Shown: piece by piece, positions 24,906 to 38,700 of the stretch
How positions within the stretch are numbered: position 1 is the stretch's first letter
Layout: each line of letters begins with the position of its first letter
Origin: Panorpa germanica
Taxonomy: Eukaryota > Arthropoda > Insecta > Mecoptera > Panorpidae
Assembly (NCBI GenBank): GCA_963678705.1
Contig: OY783204.1
Coordinates: forward strand, 20,656,759-20,720,758
Direction of reading: 5' to 3'
DNA: 64,000 nucleotides
Position numbers and translations under genes: made by a program
Notes under the pieces: generated by a model
The model's input: the letters and a program-made list of their open reading frames with translations, nothing else
Told to the model about the DNA's origin: nothing
Database searches by the model: none

Positions 24906-25552
24906 TTTTTAAATAATAGCATATGAATTCAAAACAAATGTGACCGGGGGACCGAAGCATGGTATTTAAATAACTTATTAAATCAATTAATTATTTTGCG
25001 ATGAATTGTCACAACGATAATCTGCATTTGCCAGAATTAAATTGCGATGAGTCTCATTGAGATAAATTACATTGCAGGCTTGTTACCCTTGGTTGTGGTT
25101 TCTATTCAATAACATCGAAAATTATTTGCGTTATAACTGGTTGCATTGTGCCATTGGTTAGGCGGAATTTTAATCATATATTATTATAGTCATGTTTACA
25201 TGACAACTCGATATTTACTGTTGATTATTCCACGAATTACAAGTTAATGAATATCGTGAAAATACCAACAGTGTAGTAAGATAAATTTTAATTACCTGAT
25301 AATTACAATGTAATAACAATCGTGTGATTGTCCTAAAGAAAAGATTATCCCACGCTTGGAACTAATTTTCCAATCTTACATCCACCTATTTGTGCTCGTC
25401 TATTCGTACTCTTTGTTGATTGTCAACTTTCTACGCTTTGATGAGTTTTATTTAGCCTATATCTTCGTCCCTTTATTTTTCTTCTCTTGAAGTAATGCAG
25501 GCATAAGTTCTTCACACACAACTTTAGTAAAGAAACGAACCGATTTTTGAAG

Positions 25553-26192
25553 AATGGGCTTCTGTCCTTATTTTTTAGTGGTCGATTTTTCAATTGTTGA
25601 TTGAAATTGATGTAAATAAATGTGTATTGGCATGTCTATTTTATTAAATATCTAAATATTGACGGAGATATAGCAATTAAAAGTTTGAATTGTAGTTTTA
25701 GCTCTAGAAATGGGCGGCCATATATGTATGATGTGAAATGCATTTTAACGTCAGTTATTTGTTTAGTAGGTCAGTGCTGTGGTAATGTTTTGTAGCTGTT
25801 GGTAGTCAAATAATCAAGTCAAATCAAAGAATTTAAATATTAATATAAGTTTTTATTTTATTTAACCCTGCTAAGGCAGACATAATGTTGAAATTTTATA
25901 GTTCCTTGAAATAGCTGTAAATTATATTTGATATTTTGATATATAAATACACATAGCAGAGATTTATGAGCTGTAAGGTTGGTAGCGGTTATGCTGTCAC
26001 ATGCATTTGAAATGTGTACAATGTTGAATCCCTTTAATAATTAAAGAAACAAAATTACTTTTTTAATTGTTAATATCTCTTAACATATAAGGAGTTATTA
26101 AAAATTAATTGAACATTTGAGGTTCTAGTAACCCACTTTATCAATATATAGTACACTTTTGTAGAAATTAAGACATAGGACACAAGCCCATT
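25553..26192 (+). mobile_element. Family A MITE inserted in another family A copy
   Basis: Ends AATGGGCTTCTGTCC and GGACACAAGCCCATT, 640 bp. The left flank CGATTTTTGAAG and right flank GATTATTGAAATTGATGTTA align with the subterminal family A sequence CGATTTTTCAATTGTTGATTG, interrupted exactly at its AATT. Confidence 0.9.
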
Positions 26193-26330
26193 GATTATTG
26201 AAATTGATGTTAATAAATATTTATTAGCGTGTCTGTTTTATTAAATATCTAAATGTTGACGGAGATATAGCAATTAAAAATTTGAAGTGTAGTTTTAGCG
26301 CTAGAGATGGTCGGCCATTTGTATTTAAGG
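26193..26330 (+). mobile_element. Family A fragment
   Basis: Holds the 5' interior only: TTGAAATTGATGTTAATAAA, TGACGGAGATATAGCAATTA, TTAGCGCTAGAGATGGTCGG. It is the right remnant of the copy into which 25553-26192 inserted, truncated after GGCCATTTGTAT. Confidence 0.8.
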
Positions 26331-27680
26331 AGTAGAGGCACAAGAATGAATATTTTAATTAGTAATAACTCCTATAATGTTGCGACTATAATTTGAGGTG
26401 ATGATAGCCGACTCAATTCGGCCCACGGACTTCAAAACCGGACACCTGGCGTAAAGTATAGTAAGCGAATCAACAATCCAGGTTTATAGCGCCTAGAGCG
26501 TAGTCTACTACTATCACGGTGCCAGAACTGGTGATTGGAAATAGGAAATATGCGGATGTTGAATTACATAAAGAAAAAGATGTAATAATGGAAAATGGAA
26601 GACATAGAATAAGCCACCGTATATCCTTCGTAGGTAGTAATATTCAATACATAAATTTATAAATTGTGTATAAATTAAATATAATTATATTAAATATATA
26701 TATTAAATATAATTTTTTTTAAATTATAAAAAAATTGACACATGATTTCTGTGCTTTTAGATTCGATTGTTGAACCAACGTTTTCTGTTGACTGGGTTCT
26801 GGACTCTGGTGTTCCGTTTAAATAATAATAAGCCAAATATAATGATAGTTTTCTTAAGTAGCGATCTTATCAATTACAAATAAAAGCAATATAAAAACTA
26901 ACAACATCACTAGGAGGTCGCTGAAAAGGAGCTTGTTTTGAAAATAGGTCAACATTTTTATTTGTTGCGTAATAAATGAGTACGTTTTTATTCTATCCAG
27001 TATAAATTTGTGCACTCCACTCCATTCTATTTAGCGTACATATTCAGGGAAGATGTTTTATGTGCCCCTTTCTTCGGGCGCCAAAGACTATTCTTGAGAT
27101 TTTCACTTTGTTTCCCTTTATTACCGTAAACTTTCTTATTTATGCTAACACGAAATTCATTTAAATTTCCCGCTATTTTAATACATTCATAATTCTTGAT
27201 TTATTAAACAGATGTCACTGATCACGTTTTCGAACAGTACATTGAATATGACAAGGTATATTTTCAAAGTGGTTTATAATGCATGTATTCACTAGTAGGG
27301 TTTTCCAATAATACTCGTATCTTTATTACAGTAATGCAGTGACTGTCAACCTTTTGAAAAATACGAAACATTTTTTATTATTAGAAAAATTTGACGATTA
27401 CTAAACTCAATGATATGATGTCATAAAAGTAACAACAAAAATGTTCATATCATTTATTAAAAAATATTGATTAGATAACAGAAAAAGAGAAAAACTATAA
27501 CTTTTGAATAAGTGATAAGAATACAATATTTCGTTGTTGGATTTTGCGGTTTCTTTTAATACATTTTTGAAAAATAAACAAAAAATTAACAGAAACAAAT
27601 TGCACTCTCCAGAAATTTATATTGCAGAGCCGAAGTAGATAGGTAAATAGATGTATTAATAAAGTTTATCATTTGCTGTT
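26331..27680. other. Gene-free AT-rich stretch
   Basis: No supported gene. The first 100 bp (AATAACTCCTATAATGTTGC, GATGATAGCCGACTC) resemble a diverged relative of the MITE fragment at 30580-31000. Confidence 0.5.
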
Positions 27681-27689
27681 GTAATGGAG

Positions 27690-27880
27690 TTATGAACCAT
27701 GATAAAGTTGGCTATCAGGACCTTGAATGTCCAATTATTTTTGAATAACAATTTTAGAAGTCATTTTGTCTCTTTAATTACTACATTAATCCAACGTTAT
27801 ATGTTAGAACATTGCAATGCATGGTATGTCAAGTTTTCAAAAGTATTTAAATACAAAATAGACCAGGCTCCCAGACGAGT
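27690..27880. repeat. Diverged MITE fragment sharing sequence with 48380-48425
   Basis: CATGATAAAGTTGGCTATCA and the TGTCTCTTTAATTA block resemble the family A/C right half. The segment AAAAGTATTTAAATACAAAA and TAGACCAGGCTCCCA recurs as its reverse complement near 48380. Confidence 0.6.
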
Positions 27881-27920
27881 TTCTTTACAAAATATGCAGA
27901 TCGCAAACTGTTTGAAACGA

Positions 27921-28461
27921 AACGGGCTTGAGTCCTCATTTTTTAGTGGTCGATTTTTCAATTGTTGATTGAAATTGATGTTAATAAATGTGTCTATTGG
28001 CAAGTCTATTTTATTAAATACCTAAATATTGACGGAGATATAGTAATTAAAAATTTGAATTGTAGTTTTAGCTCTAGAAATGGTCGGCCATATTTGTATG
28101 ACGTGAAATGCATTTTAACGTCAGATATTTGTTGAGTAGGTCAGTGCTGTGGTAATGTTTTGTAGCTGTTGGTAGCCGAAATAATCAAGTCAAGTCAAGT
28201 CAAACAATAATAAGTTTTTATTTTATTTAACCCTGATACGGTATGTCTGCCGACTGGAATTTTATTGTTTCTTGAAATAACTGTAAATAATATTTAATAT
28301 TTTGATATTTAAATACATATAGCAGAGATTTATGAGCTGTAAGCTTGGTAACGCTAATAATTAAAGAGAAAAATTGACTTTTTTAATTGTTAATATCTCC
28401 TAAAATATAAGGAGTTATTAAAAAATAATTGAACATTTGAGGTTCTAGTAACCAACATTAT
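27921..28461 (+). mobile_element. Family A MITE, 3'-truncated
   Basis: The left end AACGGGCTTGAGTCC carries two changes from the consensus. The interior is colinear with other copies up to TTTGAGGTTCTAGTAACCAA, where it stops before the AATATATAGTACA block and the right terminus. Confidence 0.88.
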
Positions 28462-28711
28462 CCACCATGCCTTCTCCCCGCTTCCTTTCTCGTTCATGTC
28501 TGTTGCTATAAAACCAATGGATCCATGCAAACCTGAAACGCTTATCGTAATAAAGAAATTTCATCCATATGTAGAAAAGATACGGCAATAGACAGACATG
28601 ACGTCATTTGTTTACCTGTCTCCTTAATTCACTATTTTAACCGCTAATATTTTCTGCGATTAGTTAAGACTAATGAACATTTTATATTCGTAATTATGTT
28701 CCTTATTTTCT

Positions 28712-29530
28712 ATGACTTTTCTGACGTCATACGTGATGAATTGGACTAGTGTGACATTCATTTGTTTGTTAATATTGGCAAATAAAATCTTAACTTTAAG
28801 TTGGATTTTCACTACAATTTTATTGGCCAATATTAACAAACAAATGACTGTCACACTAGTTCAATGGGCTTGTGTCCTCATTTTTTAGTGGACGATTTTT
28901 CAATTGTTGATTGAAATTGATGTTAATAAATGTGTATTGGCGTGTCTATTTTATTAAATATCTAAATATTGACGGAGATATAGCAATTAAAAGTTTGAAT
29001 TGTAGTTTTAGCGCTAGAAATGGTCGGCCATATTTGTATGACGTGAAATGCATTTTAACGTCAGTTATTTGTTGAGTAGGTCAGTGCTGTGGTAATGTAT
29101 TGTAGCTGTTGGTAGTCGAAATAATCAAGTCAAATCAAAGAATAATAAGTTTTTATTTTATTTAACCCTGTTACGGCAGACATAATATTGAAATTTGAGT
29201 GTTCCTTGAAATAGCTGTAAATAATATTTGATATTTTGATATATAAATACATATAGCAGAGATTTATGAGCTGTAAGGTTGGTAACCTTACACAAGGATT
29301 GTGATGTCACATGCATTTGGAATGTGTTCAACGTTGAATCCCTTTAATAATTAAAGAGACAAAATGGCTTTTTTAATTATTAATATCTCCTAAAATATAA
29401 GGAGTTAAAAAATAATTGAACATTTGAGGTTCTAGTAACCCACTTTATCAATATATAGTACACTTTTATAGAAATTAAGACATAGGACACAAGCCCATTC
29501 TTAACGCATGTCGTCAGGGAAAAAGTTACA
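28712..29530. mobile_element. Foldback MITE family Q, split by a family A insertion
   Basis: The left arm (TTTCTGACGTCATACGTGAT, GAATTGGACTAGTGTGACAT, TTTGTTAATATTGG) is mirrored by CCAATATTAACAAACAAATG and CACACTAGTTC up to 28862. It resumes as CTTAACGCATGTCGTCAGGG after 29499. Removing 28865-29498 restores a continuous arm, CTAGTTCAATTCTTAACGCA. Confidence 0.8.
28863..29499 (+). mobile_element. Family A MITE nested in foldback family Q
   Basis: Intact ends AATGGGCTTGTGTCC and GGACACAAGCCCATT, 637 bp with the full interior. The host palindrome shows that the empty site was AATT. Confidence 0.95.
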
Positions 29531-29928
29531 AAATATTTTCATAGTTTGATACAAATTTGCGATGTGAATTTAGTTCCAAAGTGATTCAAATACCTAGATT
29601 TCGTTGTCAACTTCGTCAATGCTGGGATCAGTGACAGTAAATTCTGATTCCGTTCTATCCAGTGTAAATTTGTCATAGATATTATGTTATACAGTGAAAT
29701 TATATCCCGCTGAACATCCCGTGGTTGTAAGGTTTTAAATGCAGAGCTGTAGCGTATTATGATATTATGGGGCTGCATCAGGCGGCATTTGAACCATTCA
29801 ATAATTATGTTAAATTCTTTTCACAGCTTTTTTAATTATATTTTGAATATGCACTTAATTGGGGCGTGAACTAATTTTTTACAGGTCAATTTTGTTATTG
29901 TTTATTAAAATATAGGTTAAATAATGTT

Positions 29929-30567
29929 AATGGGCTTGTGTCCTCATTTTTTAGTGGTCGATTTTTCAATTGTTGATTGAAATTGATGTTAATAAATGTG
30001 TATTGGCGTGTCTATTTTATTAAATATCTAAATATTGACGGAGATATAGCAATTAAAAATTTGAATAGTAGTTTTAGCGCTAGAAATGGTCGGCCATATT
30101 TGTATGACGTGAAATGCATTTTAACGTCAGTTATTTGTTGAGTAGGTCAGTGTTGTGGTAATGTTTTGTAGCTGTTGGTACTCAAACAATCCAGTCAAGT
30201 CAAAGAATAATAAGTTTTTACTTTATTTAACCCTATTAAGGCAGACATAATATTGAAATTTTATTGTTCCTTGAAATAACTGTAAATAATATTTGATATT
30301 TTGATATATAAATACATATAGCAGAGATTTATGATCTGTAAGGTTGGTAACCTTACACAAGGATTGTGATGTCACATGCATTTGGAGTTTGTACAACGTT
30401 GAATCCCTTTAATAATTAAAGAGACAAAATGACTTTTTTAATTGTTAATATCTCCTAACATATAAGGAGTTATTAAAAAATAATTGGACATTTGAGGTTC
30501 TAGTAACCCACTTTATTAATATATAGTATACTTTTATAGAAATTAAGACATAGGACACAAGCCCATT
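29929..30567 (+). mobile_element. Family A MITE
   Basis: Intact ends, 639 bp, very similar to the copy about 430 bp upstream. Flanks read ...ATGTT and GTCGTT..., so the site without the element would be TTAATTGT. Confidence 0.95.
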
Positions 30568-30579
30568 GTCGTTTTTATA

Positions 30580-31005
30580 TTCAAATGTCCAAATATTGAC
30601 GTAGATATATCTATTTAAAGTTTCAATTTCGCCTAATATTTATTGACGTCAGCTGCTGAATAAAGTATAATAAGTAATCTTCTTTATTTATCATTTATAT
30701 ATGACGCGATTACTTGAATATTTTGTGGGTTACCGCAACAGCTGTTACTGTTGTGACATTTTATTCTGCATCTCTTTTACACTTCTCTTGTTTAATAGTG
30801 ATGACAAAGGTAAGCAAATGGAAGTAGGGAAGAAGGTAATGAAGGAAATGACGTCAAGTACTCAACCATTTTTTATAAATTTTTAACTCTTTAATTAACA
30901 AAGGAACAAAAAATATCTATTTAATCGATAATAATTTCTATAATATTGCGAGTTGAATATTTATGGTTATGATAGCCAACTTGATCAATGGTTAATACCC
31001 CAATT
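30580..31005. mobile_element. Diverged relative of family A
   Basis: Keeps the family order: AAATATTGACGTAGATATAT, then TATTGACGTCAGCTGCTGAA, a TTTAATTAACAAAGGAACAA block and ATAATTTCTATAATATTGCG. Terminal repeats are not recognisable. A similar fragment occurs near 16380-16530. Confidence 0.5.
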
Positions 31006-31094
31006 GAAGACCTTTTTGCCAAACACTTTATTCTATCCAGTGTAAATTTATTTTATTTATTTTCCGAAAGCATTGCTTTAAAAAATGTGCTGCA

Positions 31095-31330
31095 TCCCAA
31101 TAAACAATTTAGTGAAGTGTTCTGTTTTGAGACGTTTCTATCACTCACTATCACTATTGCACTTCAATTATAGTTTGCATCAACTTTAGCTTCATTTGTA
31201 TTCTGACAGGTGGAGTGGTTTCGCCATTTGTAGCAGATAAAATAGATATTTCATATGAACGACTGTGAGACACTGAACTGTAAATGAACTCTTTCATGAC
31301 AAAAATTCAATATGATGGCAAACTGTAGCT
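31095..31330 (-). mobile_element. Family D MITE, reverse orientation
   Basis: Begins CCCAATAAACAATTTAGTGA and runs through CACTTCAATTATAGTTTGCA, ATTCTGACAGGTGGAGTGG and TGAACTCTTTCATGACAAAA to CAATATGATGGCAAAC. It retains the unoccupied AATT that is occupied in the copy at 24240-24905. Confidence 0.8.
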
Positions 31331-31333
31331 CGA

Positions 31334-32721
31334 TTAAGGATATTTATTCATCTTATAAGCTAACTTATTTCATCTCTGGGAATTTAACCTCACTCAAACG
31401 TTGATAACTGTTAGAGTATACGATCTAACTACCTCGCCCACCCAGAGAACGATTCGGATGTAATTATTACGATGCTTTATTTTCTCTGATGCGAATAGTG
31501 TTTATAAGAAAGTTTAAACATATTTATAGAAACAAAAAAAATACTTCGAGCTCAAAACATGTTCCACAAGTGTTATTTAAAAACAAATAAAAAAATAAGC
31601 ATTAGTTTATTAGCATCAAAACAATCAATTCTTTTTTTAGCGTCTCTGAATAGTTTACACTCTTATAAATTATACAATTAGTACAAAAATAATTGAAATC
31701 TCATATTTCTTTAATGATATTTATTGTAGTGATGCTCCTTAATCAAATGAACAGGAAATTAATATGTGTGGACGCATTTATACATACATTTAGGGACAAA
31801 AACAAAGAACTGAAAGATAAAAAGTAATTTGGAATGTACAAGGAAAGCGCTAATGTAAATACAAGGGCGACAAATTGTATGCATACGCTTTATCTTGTAC
31901 ATAATATTTAAGTAAATGAAAGAGATTAAATAACAGAAGAACTCACAACCGATCATATGCAAATGACATTCTTTTTTAACTCGTCGCAATATCATATTGA
32001 TATTATAATTCCTTATACGTAATAAACAGAGACATAACAGAGTTATACTGTATACCCAACTAACGACAAGCTCTTTAAATTCTTCCACAATGTTTTTGTA
32101 ACAAAAAACCATACATACACATATTGTATAGATAATATAATTCTATTTTCAAAAATAAACATATTCTGAAATCATCTGTTTACTATATTATACATGCATT
32201 AACTTTAAATGTGAATCATTTTGATATTGTAACAGTATTTAGTGCAACAGAATTTTGAAATTTGTATACAAAATACTACAGTGATACTTGTGCTTAATTA
32301 TATTAAACGATGAATGCATTATAAATAAAAAAAACTAAGGCGGATTATTAATTTCAATCATTGATGTACACAGTACATTTTTTACAGCCATGCGCAAAAG
32401 GCATGAATAACATAGCAGTGCCTTGTCTCGGGCTCTCGGGCACTGCCATCACTGACTCTAATTAATAGCCAACGATATTCGACAAGACCGAACAGTATTC
32501 GGCTATCTTCGATCAGAGTGAGATAGGTAGTATAGTGAAACAGGTCACGTGGTACATGTGAGTGTTCGTGGCGTTTAGGTTTGTTCAGCTGCTTGACGGA
32601 GCGGCTGTAGAATGGTCGTTTTTGGACGATCCGCGAGATGAAGTGGTCATTTACCCTATTTAGACCCCCTATCGAGTGATAAATTTAATGAATTTAAGAA
32701 GAAAAAATACTGGAAATAAAA
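31334..32721. other. Region upstream of INTS6
   Basis: AT-rich sequence with no supported gene. A 117-codon minus-strand ORF (31759-32112) has no recognisable motif. The last 300 bp before the INTS6 start are less AT-rich and presumably hold its promoter and 5' UTR, but I see no defined TATA box. Confidence 0.5.
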
Positions 32722-35700
32722 ATGACTATAATAGTTTTTTTAATAGATACCTCTGCTTCTATGAATCAAAGAGCTTTTTTGAGTGGACGCCCAACTCTAC
32801 TAGATGTAGCCAAGGGCGCCGTGGAAACATTTGTTAAGGTACGTTAATTAAAAAAAAGAAATTCCGCGGTTAAGATTAAAAAAAAGCAAAGGAATATAAT
32901 GCGTAGTAATTTATAGGTGCGTCAGAGATCTCCGGAGAGTCGGGGCGACCGATATATGCTCCTAACATTTGAGGAGCCCCCAGTAAATATAAAGGTAGGT
33001 CAAAATGTGTTTCTGCCAGTGTTCTCTTTGGAACGTTGTCTTATTTTTGTATATAACTCTAGAATGGTTTACCTAAATATCATACATTTTTCTGTGTGGC
33101 TACAGGAAACATTCATAAACACATTTTCGCACTATAAAGCACTGAAAACGGGATAATAAAATAAATAATAAAAAATATTATCAACACCAATATGACGGCT
33201 GCCTCTATAGAGAGCGGATCTGCCGCAATGCATTTATGGAACAGTTGTCAAAATGGCTAACAGATCTTGCGCCTTATTCAAATTATTTATTTATGTTATG
33301 CATCTACATGATATGTTATTAAGTTAATTATACAGTTATTAATTTATGTCTAATTTACATGTACTCGCAAAATATTACATTAATATTTGAATTATGCCAA
33401 CGGCAATAATTGTGTATATAACCTCAAAATATTCAAGTTCTATTTATATTTATGACTTTATAAAGATATAGGAACATGTAAATGATTTCATTTATTATTC
33501 AGAATAAAAATGAACGTTGAATAATGTCTTAAACATTCATTTGAGATCACAATCTTAGAATATTACAAAGCATTTGATCGTTTGTGACATAATTTAAAGT
33601 CATGTGTTAATTACATGAAATGTATAATATAATTCTAATAAAATAATTTTATGTTATACTTAGGCAGGATGGAAAGAAAATCTCGCCACATTTTCAAGCG
33701 AGTTGAAAAATCTACAATGCTATGGAATGACAACAATGGGGGCTGCATTAAAACACGCTTTTGATGTCTTAAATATTAATAGAATGCAGACTGGAATAGA
33801 TACTTATGGACAAGGCAGATGTCCTTATTTTCTGGAACCGTCTGTGATTGTTCTCATTACTGATGGAGGACGTTTATCTTCAAACGGTGGCGTTCACGAC
33901 GAGGTAAAAAAATTATATAATTACAAAGAAATAGATGTACTGTTCTTATAAGTATGAGTTATATTTTAATTGTCAATATTTTTAGTTTAATCTGCCAATG
34001 CATTCTCCAATACCGGGATCAGAACTTACACGAGAGCCTTTTAGATGGGATCAACGACTGTTCTCTTTAGTGTTACGTTTATCTGGAACTCCAGCTGCAG
34101 AACGGGACTCAGGATTAGTACCTAGTGATTCTTCTCGTATTGAAGCAATGTGTGAAGTAACAGGAGGTAAAAAGACTTCAAAGAAGCAATATATCTTGAT
34201 CATTTTTAAAATAAATTATAAGCATTTGACTAATAATTGTTAATTTAATTTTAGGAAGATCCTATAGCATAACATCGCATAGAATGCTTATGCAATGTAT
34301 AGATAGTTTAGTTCAAAAAGTTCAATCAGGTGTAGTAATAAATTTTGAAAAAATCGGACCTGATCCACCTAGTGTAGATGGAAATATTGAAAATGACAAA
34401 GAATTAGAAACCAAGGAATGGGAGGTAGATGAACGGAATGGGGTAATTTTTTAATAAATATATATATTAATTCTATAATCCTTACATATTTTTAAAAGTG
34501 GAATTAACTAATTTCTTTTATAATTTTAGATTCGTGGTGGCTACATTAATAGTGCCCTTGGTATAGCGTGGCATTCCTGTAGGCGTTTAATATATGTTCC
34601 AAGAGCTGCTGCTCAAAAGGGTTTTGCTGTAGGATTTTGGCCAATTCCAGAATCATTTTGGCCCGACTTGGGAGCATCTTCTTTGGTAAGACCTTCATTA
34701 AATCCTTGTCTAGTAAAAGATTTTCGTAAGACAAATTAAAGAAACTGTTATTATTATGAAAAATAGTAATTACAGAAACTATCTTTAGTGACGCTTTTAA
34801 GCCAATCCATTTACAAATATCTACACATGATAAGAATGCTTTTTTTATTTATCAATAGCCGTATCTGCATTGTTATTACATCGATAGATAAACTGATATT
34901 AATACAGTTCCATCTCGATATCAAACTGGAGTAACAAACAAAGAATATAACACTAAAAATAATTTCAACAAAACATTAATTATTTAAAACAATTTGTTAT
35001 GAGTATTCAACAACAAAAAATGCACAAAACCAAAAATTTATATTACATTACTATGCAAATTATAGTAAAGTTAATTTATTTCTTTTTATTTTAACATAAA
35101 ATTTATTATACTTTTAATTCAGGTCAATATAATGAATATAAGTGCTTTGAAGTAATAATAAATAATGTAGAAAGTTTAGAGCATAAGATAATTCTTAATC
35201 ACAAAATTTGATTATTTATTAGGAGAAATAACTTTTGAAATATTATAATATGATGTTTTGTAATTGTTTTTACATATTAATTTTAATCAACAGCCTCCCA
35301 GATCTGCACATCCAAACGTTAAGTTCACTTGTACGAGCCAGGAACCTATGGTTATAGAAAATTTACCATTTGATAAGTATGAACTTGAGCCAAGTCCCTT
35401 GACCCAGTATATTTTAGCTAGGAAACAACCAACAGTTTGTTGGCAGGTATGTATTTTACCTAAAATATTTACAACATTTTTTTTACTGGACTATATTTTA
35501 ATACTCATAATATTTTTTCAGATTTTTGTTCCTAATAGTTCAAAAAATTCTGAAGTGGGACATCCATTTGGCTATTTAAAAGCTAGTACGAATTTAACTT
35601 GTGTAAATATGTTTGTAATGCCATATAATTACCCAGTGCTACTGCCATTATTAGAAGAACTTTTTAAAATTCATCGATGCAAACCAACAAACGATTGGAA

Positions 35701-38700
35701 AACACATTTTGGAAATTATTTAAGAACTATGCCTCCTTATTATGCAGGGGTATGTTTTTTAAAATACTTTTTTATAATTTTTCGAAGAAATCCATTCGTA
35801 ATAAATAATATATTTTTGAATTTTTACTTGCAGCCTCTTCGTAGAGCTTTAATAAGAATGTTAGCACCTAATGCTTTAGCAGGATCTCTTATACCAGACT
35901 CGATGGATAATTCTTTAAGTTATTTAGTATTGAATTATTTAAAGCGTGCAAAGATTCAAGCCAAAATGGAATTTGATAAATTATGTAACGAGGTATATAT
36001 TATATTTATTATTATACTTCTCTAGATTTATTTGTTTATATCTAAAGTAACTTTTTTTTTCTTTAACGATAAAGGTAGTCAGCAAACAAGCAAATAGTAA
36101 AAACGCAGCGCCAGCAGAAACTATTCGTGTTGTAGCTCGATCGCCATTTAAAAAAGAGCTATTATCACATCCACAACTCCAAGGTAGATAGATCATTATA
36201 TTTAGTGAAGTAATAGTATACAATATAAAAGAATGATTTTAACCTGATAATTATTTTCAGATAAATTTCTAACATTAAGAGATCAGTTAAATGATTTTAG
36301 TGGGTTTGTAGTTGGGCTATCAAGAACCCGAAATAGAGTCGGATCAAGTTATAGAAATCCTTTTGATATATCTCGCAGCGTTCTGTTGGATCAGGTATGT
36401 TGTAATACTTGTTTTTAAATCAACTATTTGCCAATGGAATAAGGAATATTATTTTCTTTAGGTGGTTCGTATGCGGGCAAATTTTTTGCAACCATCTTTA
36501 TCTCATACACAACTTGTTGACGATGATAGTTCTCATTCAATGCCAGTTGGACAAATGGGAAATTATCAAGAATATCTGAAAAGAATGCCACCACAACTTA
36601 GAGAGATTGAATCAACTCCTGTCAGACAACATATGTTTGGAAATCCGTTTAAAATAGATAAAGTAAATTTTTGTGAATTAATAAACTTATTATAAAATAT
36701 TGTGATTATGTAATAATTTTGTTTTTGTATAGCGTATGATGGTCGACGAGGCTGATATAGACTTAGTGGGCTCAACATCAAGAAGTTCAAAACGTTCTTT
36801 GCCATCGGAACCAGTATCACCACGTCATTTAAATAAACGAAAAGCAGGACCAATTCCACGAGACTACCGTTTTAGAAGACGTTCCACAACACCAACTATC
36901 TCCTCATCTGTCTCATTATGTGCTTCACCATCACCCTCATTATCTGCTCCACCATCTCCTACACCATCTGATTCAAGTCCTACTCATACGCCGTCGTATC
37001 AAAATCAAGTTTCTACACCAATGTCACCGGCATCGATGGGAGGTGGCTATTCCAATTCATCCACAGTGTATCCTATGAGTCCCATACATGCTCCAATGTT
37101 TCCAATATTAGGGACCACGCCAACATTGCCTTCTGTTAGTCCTATGCCATCACCGCCTGCATCTCCATTGCCATGGTCTATGCCAGGTAATAATTATATC
37201 TATACGTTAAATTAACTAAATGACTCTGTAATTAGTAAGAAAAAAACTAATGTAATGTTTTTATTTCAGGTGCATTATATAATCCACCTAGTATGCAATT
37301 AGCTCCACTAAGTCCCTCACATATGGGATCTGCTTTGCAGGATGCTAATACAGTTAGTGCAGGAGCATCTTCAAATTTCACACCTCTTACTCCAGATCCT
37401 CTTATGCAAGATACTGGTGGAACACTAGACTATAAAATGGTTAATGGAGGTAAGATTTTACTAAATATATTACATTTTAGTTATTATATTGCTTCACATG
37501 GCGAATAAGGAGCTACAATAATATTTTTAAATATATTTTCAAAATCTAAAGATATTAATTTGAAAAATATAGTTTTGAGAAAAACGATTTGCAATATCTT
37601 CGGTCTCAGGGCCCGTATTCCTGAATCTTGCGAATAATAATCGTGATCGAACAGATATGATTTATATGAGTGAAACATTTTACGAATCACTTTTAAAAGA
37701 GTATTTCTGAACGATAATAATAATTAATAATAAAATTCAGGAATAGTGCAGGAATACTCTTTTAAAAGTGATTTGTAAAATGTTTCACTCATATAAATCA
37801 TATCTGTTTGATCACGATCATTGTTCGCAAGACTAAGGAATAGGGCCCCAGGTTATAAAAAAAATACACAGTTTTTAAAGTGTCACAGACGAAACAATGT
37901 GTTCTCTTTTACATATAAGAACGAAAAAAAGATGTTAATATTTACAGAGGAGGGCATACTAAACACTAAACTGTAGTCCAATGTTTTATTTTTGCAGATA
38001 GTAAATCACCTTTAGATGTACGACCTAGATCACCTTCTCCTACACTGCCATATGGTCCTGCCTCGTCAGATTTAACTCACAGCCCAACTTATTCAAATCA
38101 AGTGAATAACTGCATCAGTAATGAAGAGAGACAAATTTCCATGATACTTCATGAAGTTAATTCAAATAATCATTATGGTGTAGCCTTAAATGATTCCGGC
38201 AGTAAATCTTCAAAGATCAATAACGTTTCAGTTAATAACAATGATCGAAATAATAGCAATAAGCCTTTAACTAAACAGGAAATTAAAGATATTAGGACAC
38301 ATAACCTTACAGTAAGGGCGCTTGTTTACAAGGAAGTTAGGAGACCTGGAAAAAGTAAGTACTCTGAAATTATAACGTAATACTTTTTTATTAACCCATT
38401 TTATGCCGAACAGTAACAAATCGTACCTCCCAGAAAATGTGTGTCTACACATTTTCATTTTTACATTTGTGTAAAATTTGTTTTCAATTTTTCCATAAAA
38501 AATTCTTATTCAAAAAGAAATGAAAGAGGTATTTTCAATGGAGAACGAATAAATGAAAAAATGAAATTTTGTATTATTAGAAATTTGGAGAGACATAAAG
38601 TTATAGGACTTATTATATAAAATTATTATATTATATTCTTTTCTTTTTGAATAAGAATTTTTTATGGAAAAATTTCAAACAAATTTTACATAAATATGAA

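Noticed and set aside
20901-30567. Regularly recurring repeats that could suggest a CRISPR-like array
   Set aside because: The repeats are about 640-bp transposons with inverted ends in a spliced eukaryotic genome; the spacing is irregular.
31759-32112. 117-codon minus-strand ORF with hydrophobic stretches
   Set aside because: AT-rich and without any recognisable domain; no splice or regulatory context supports a gene.
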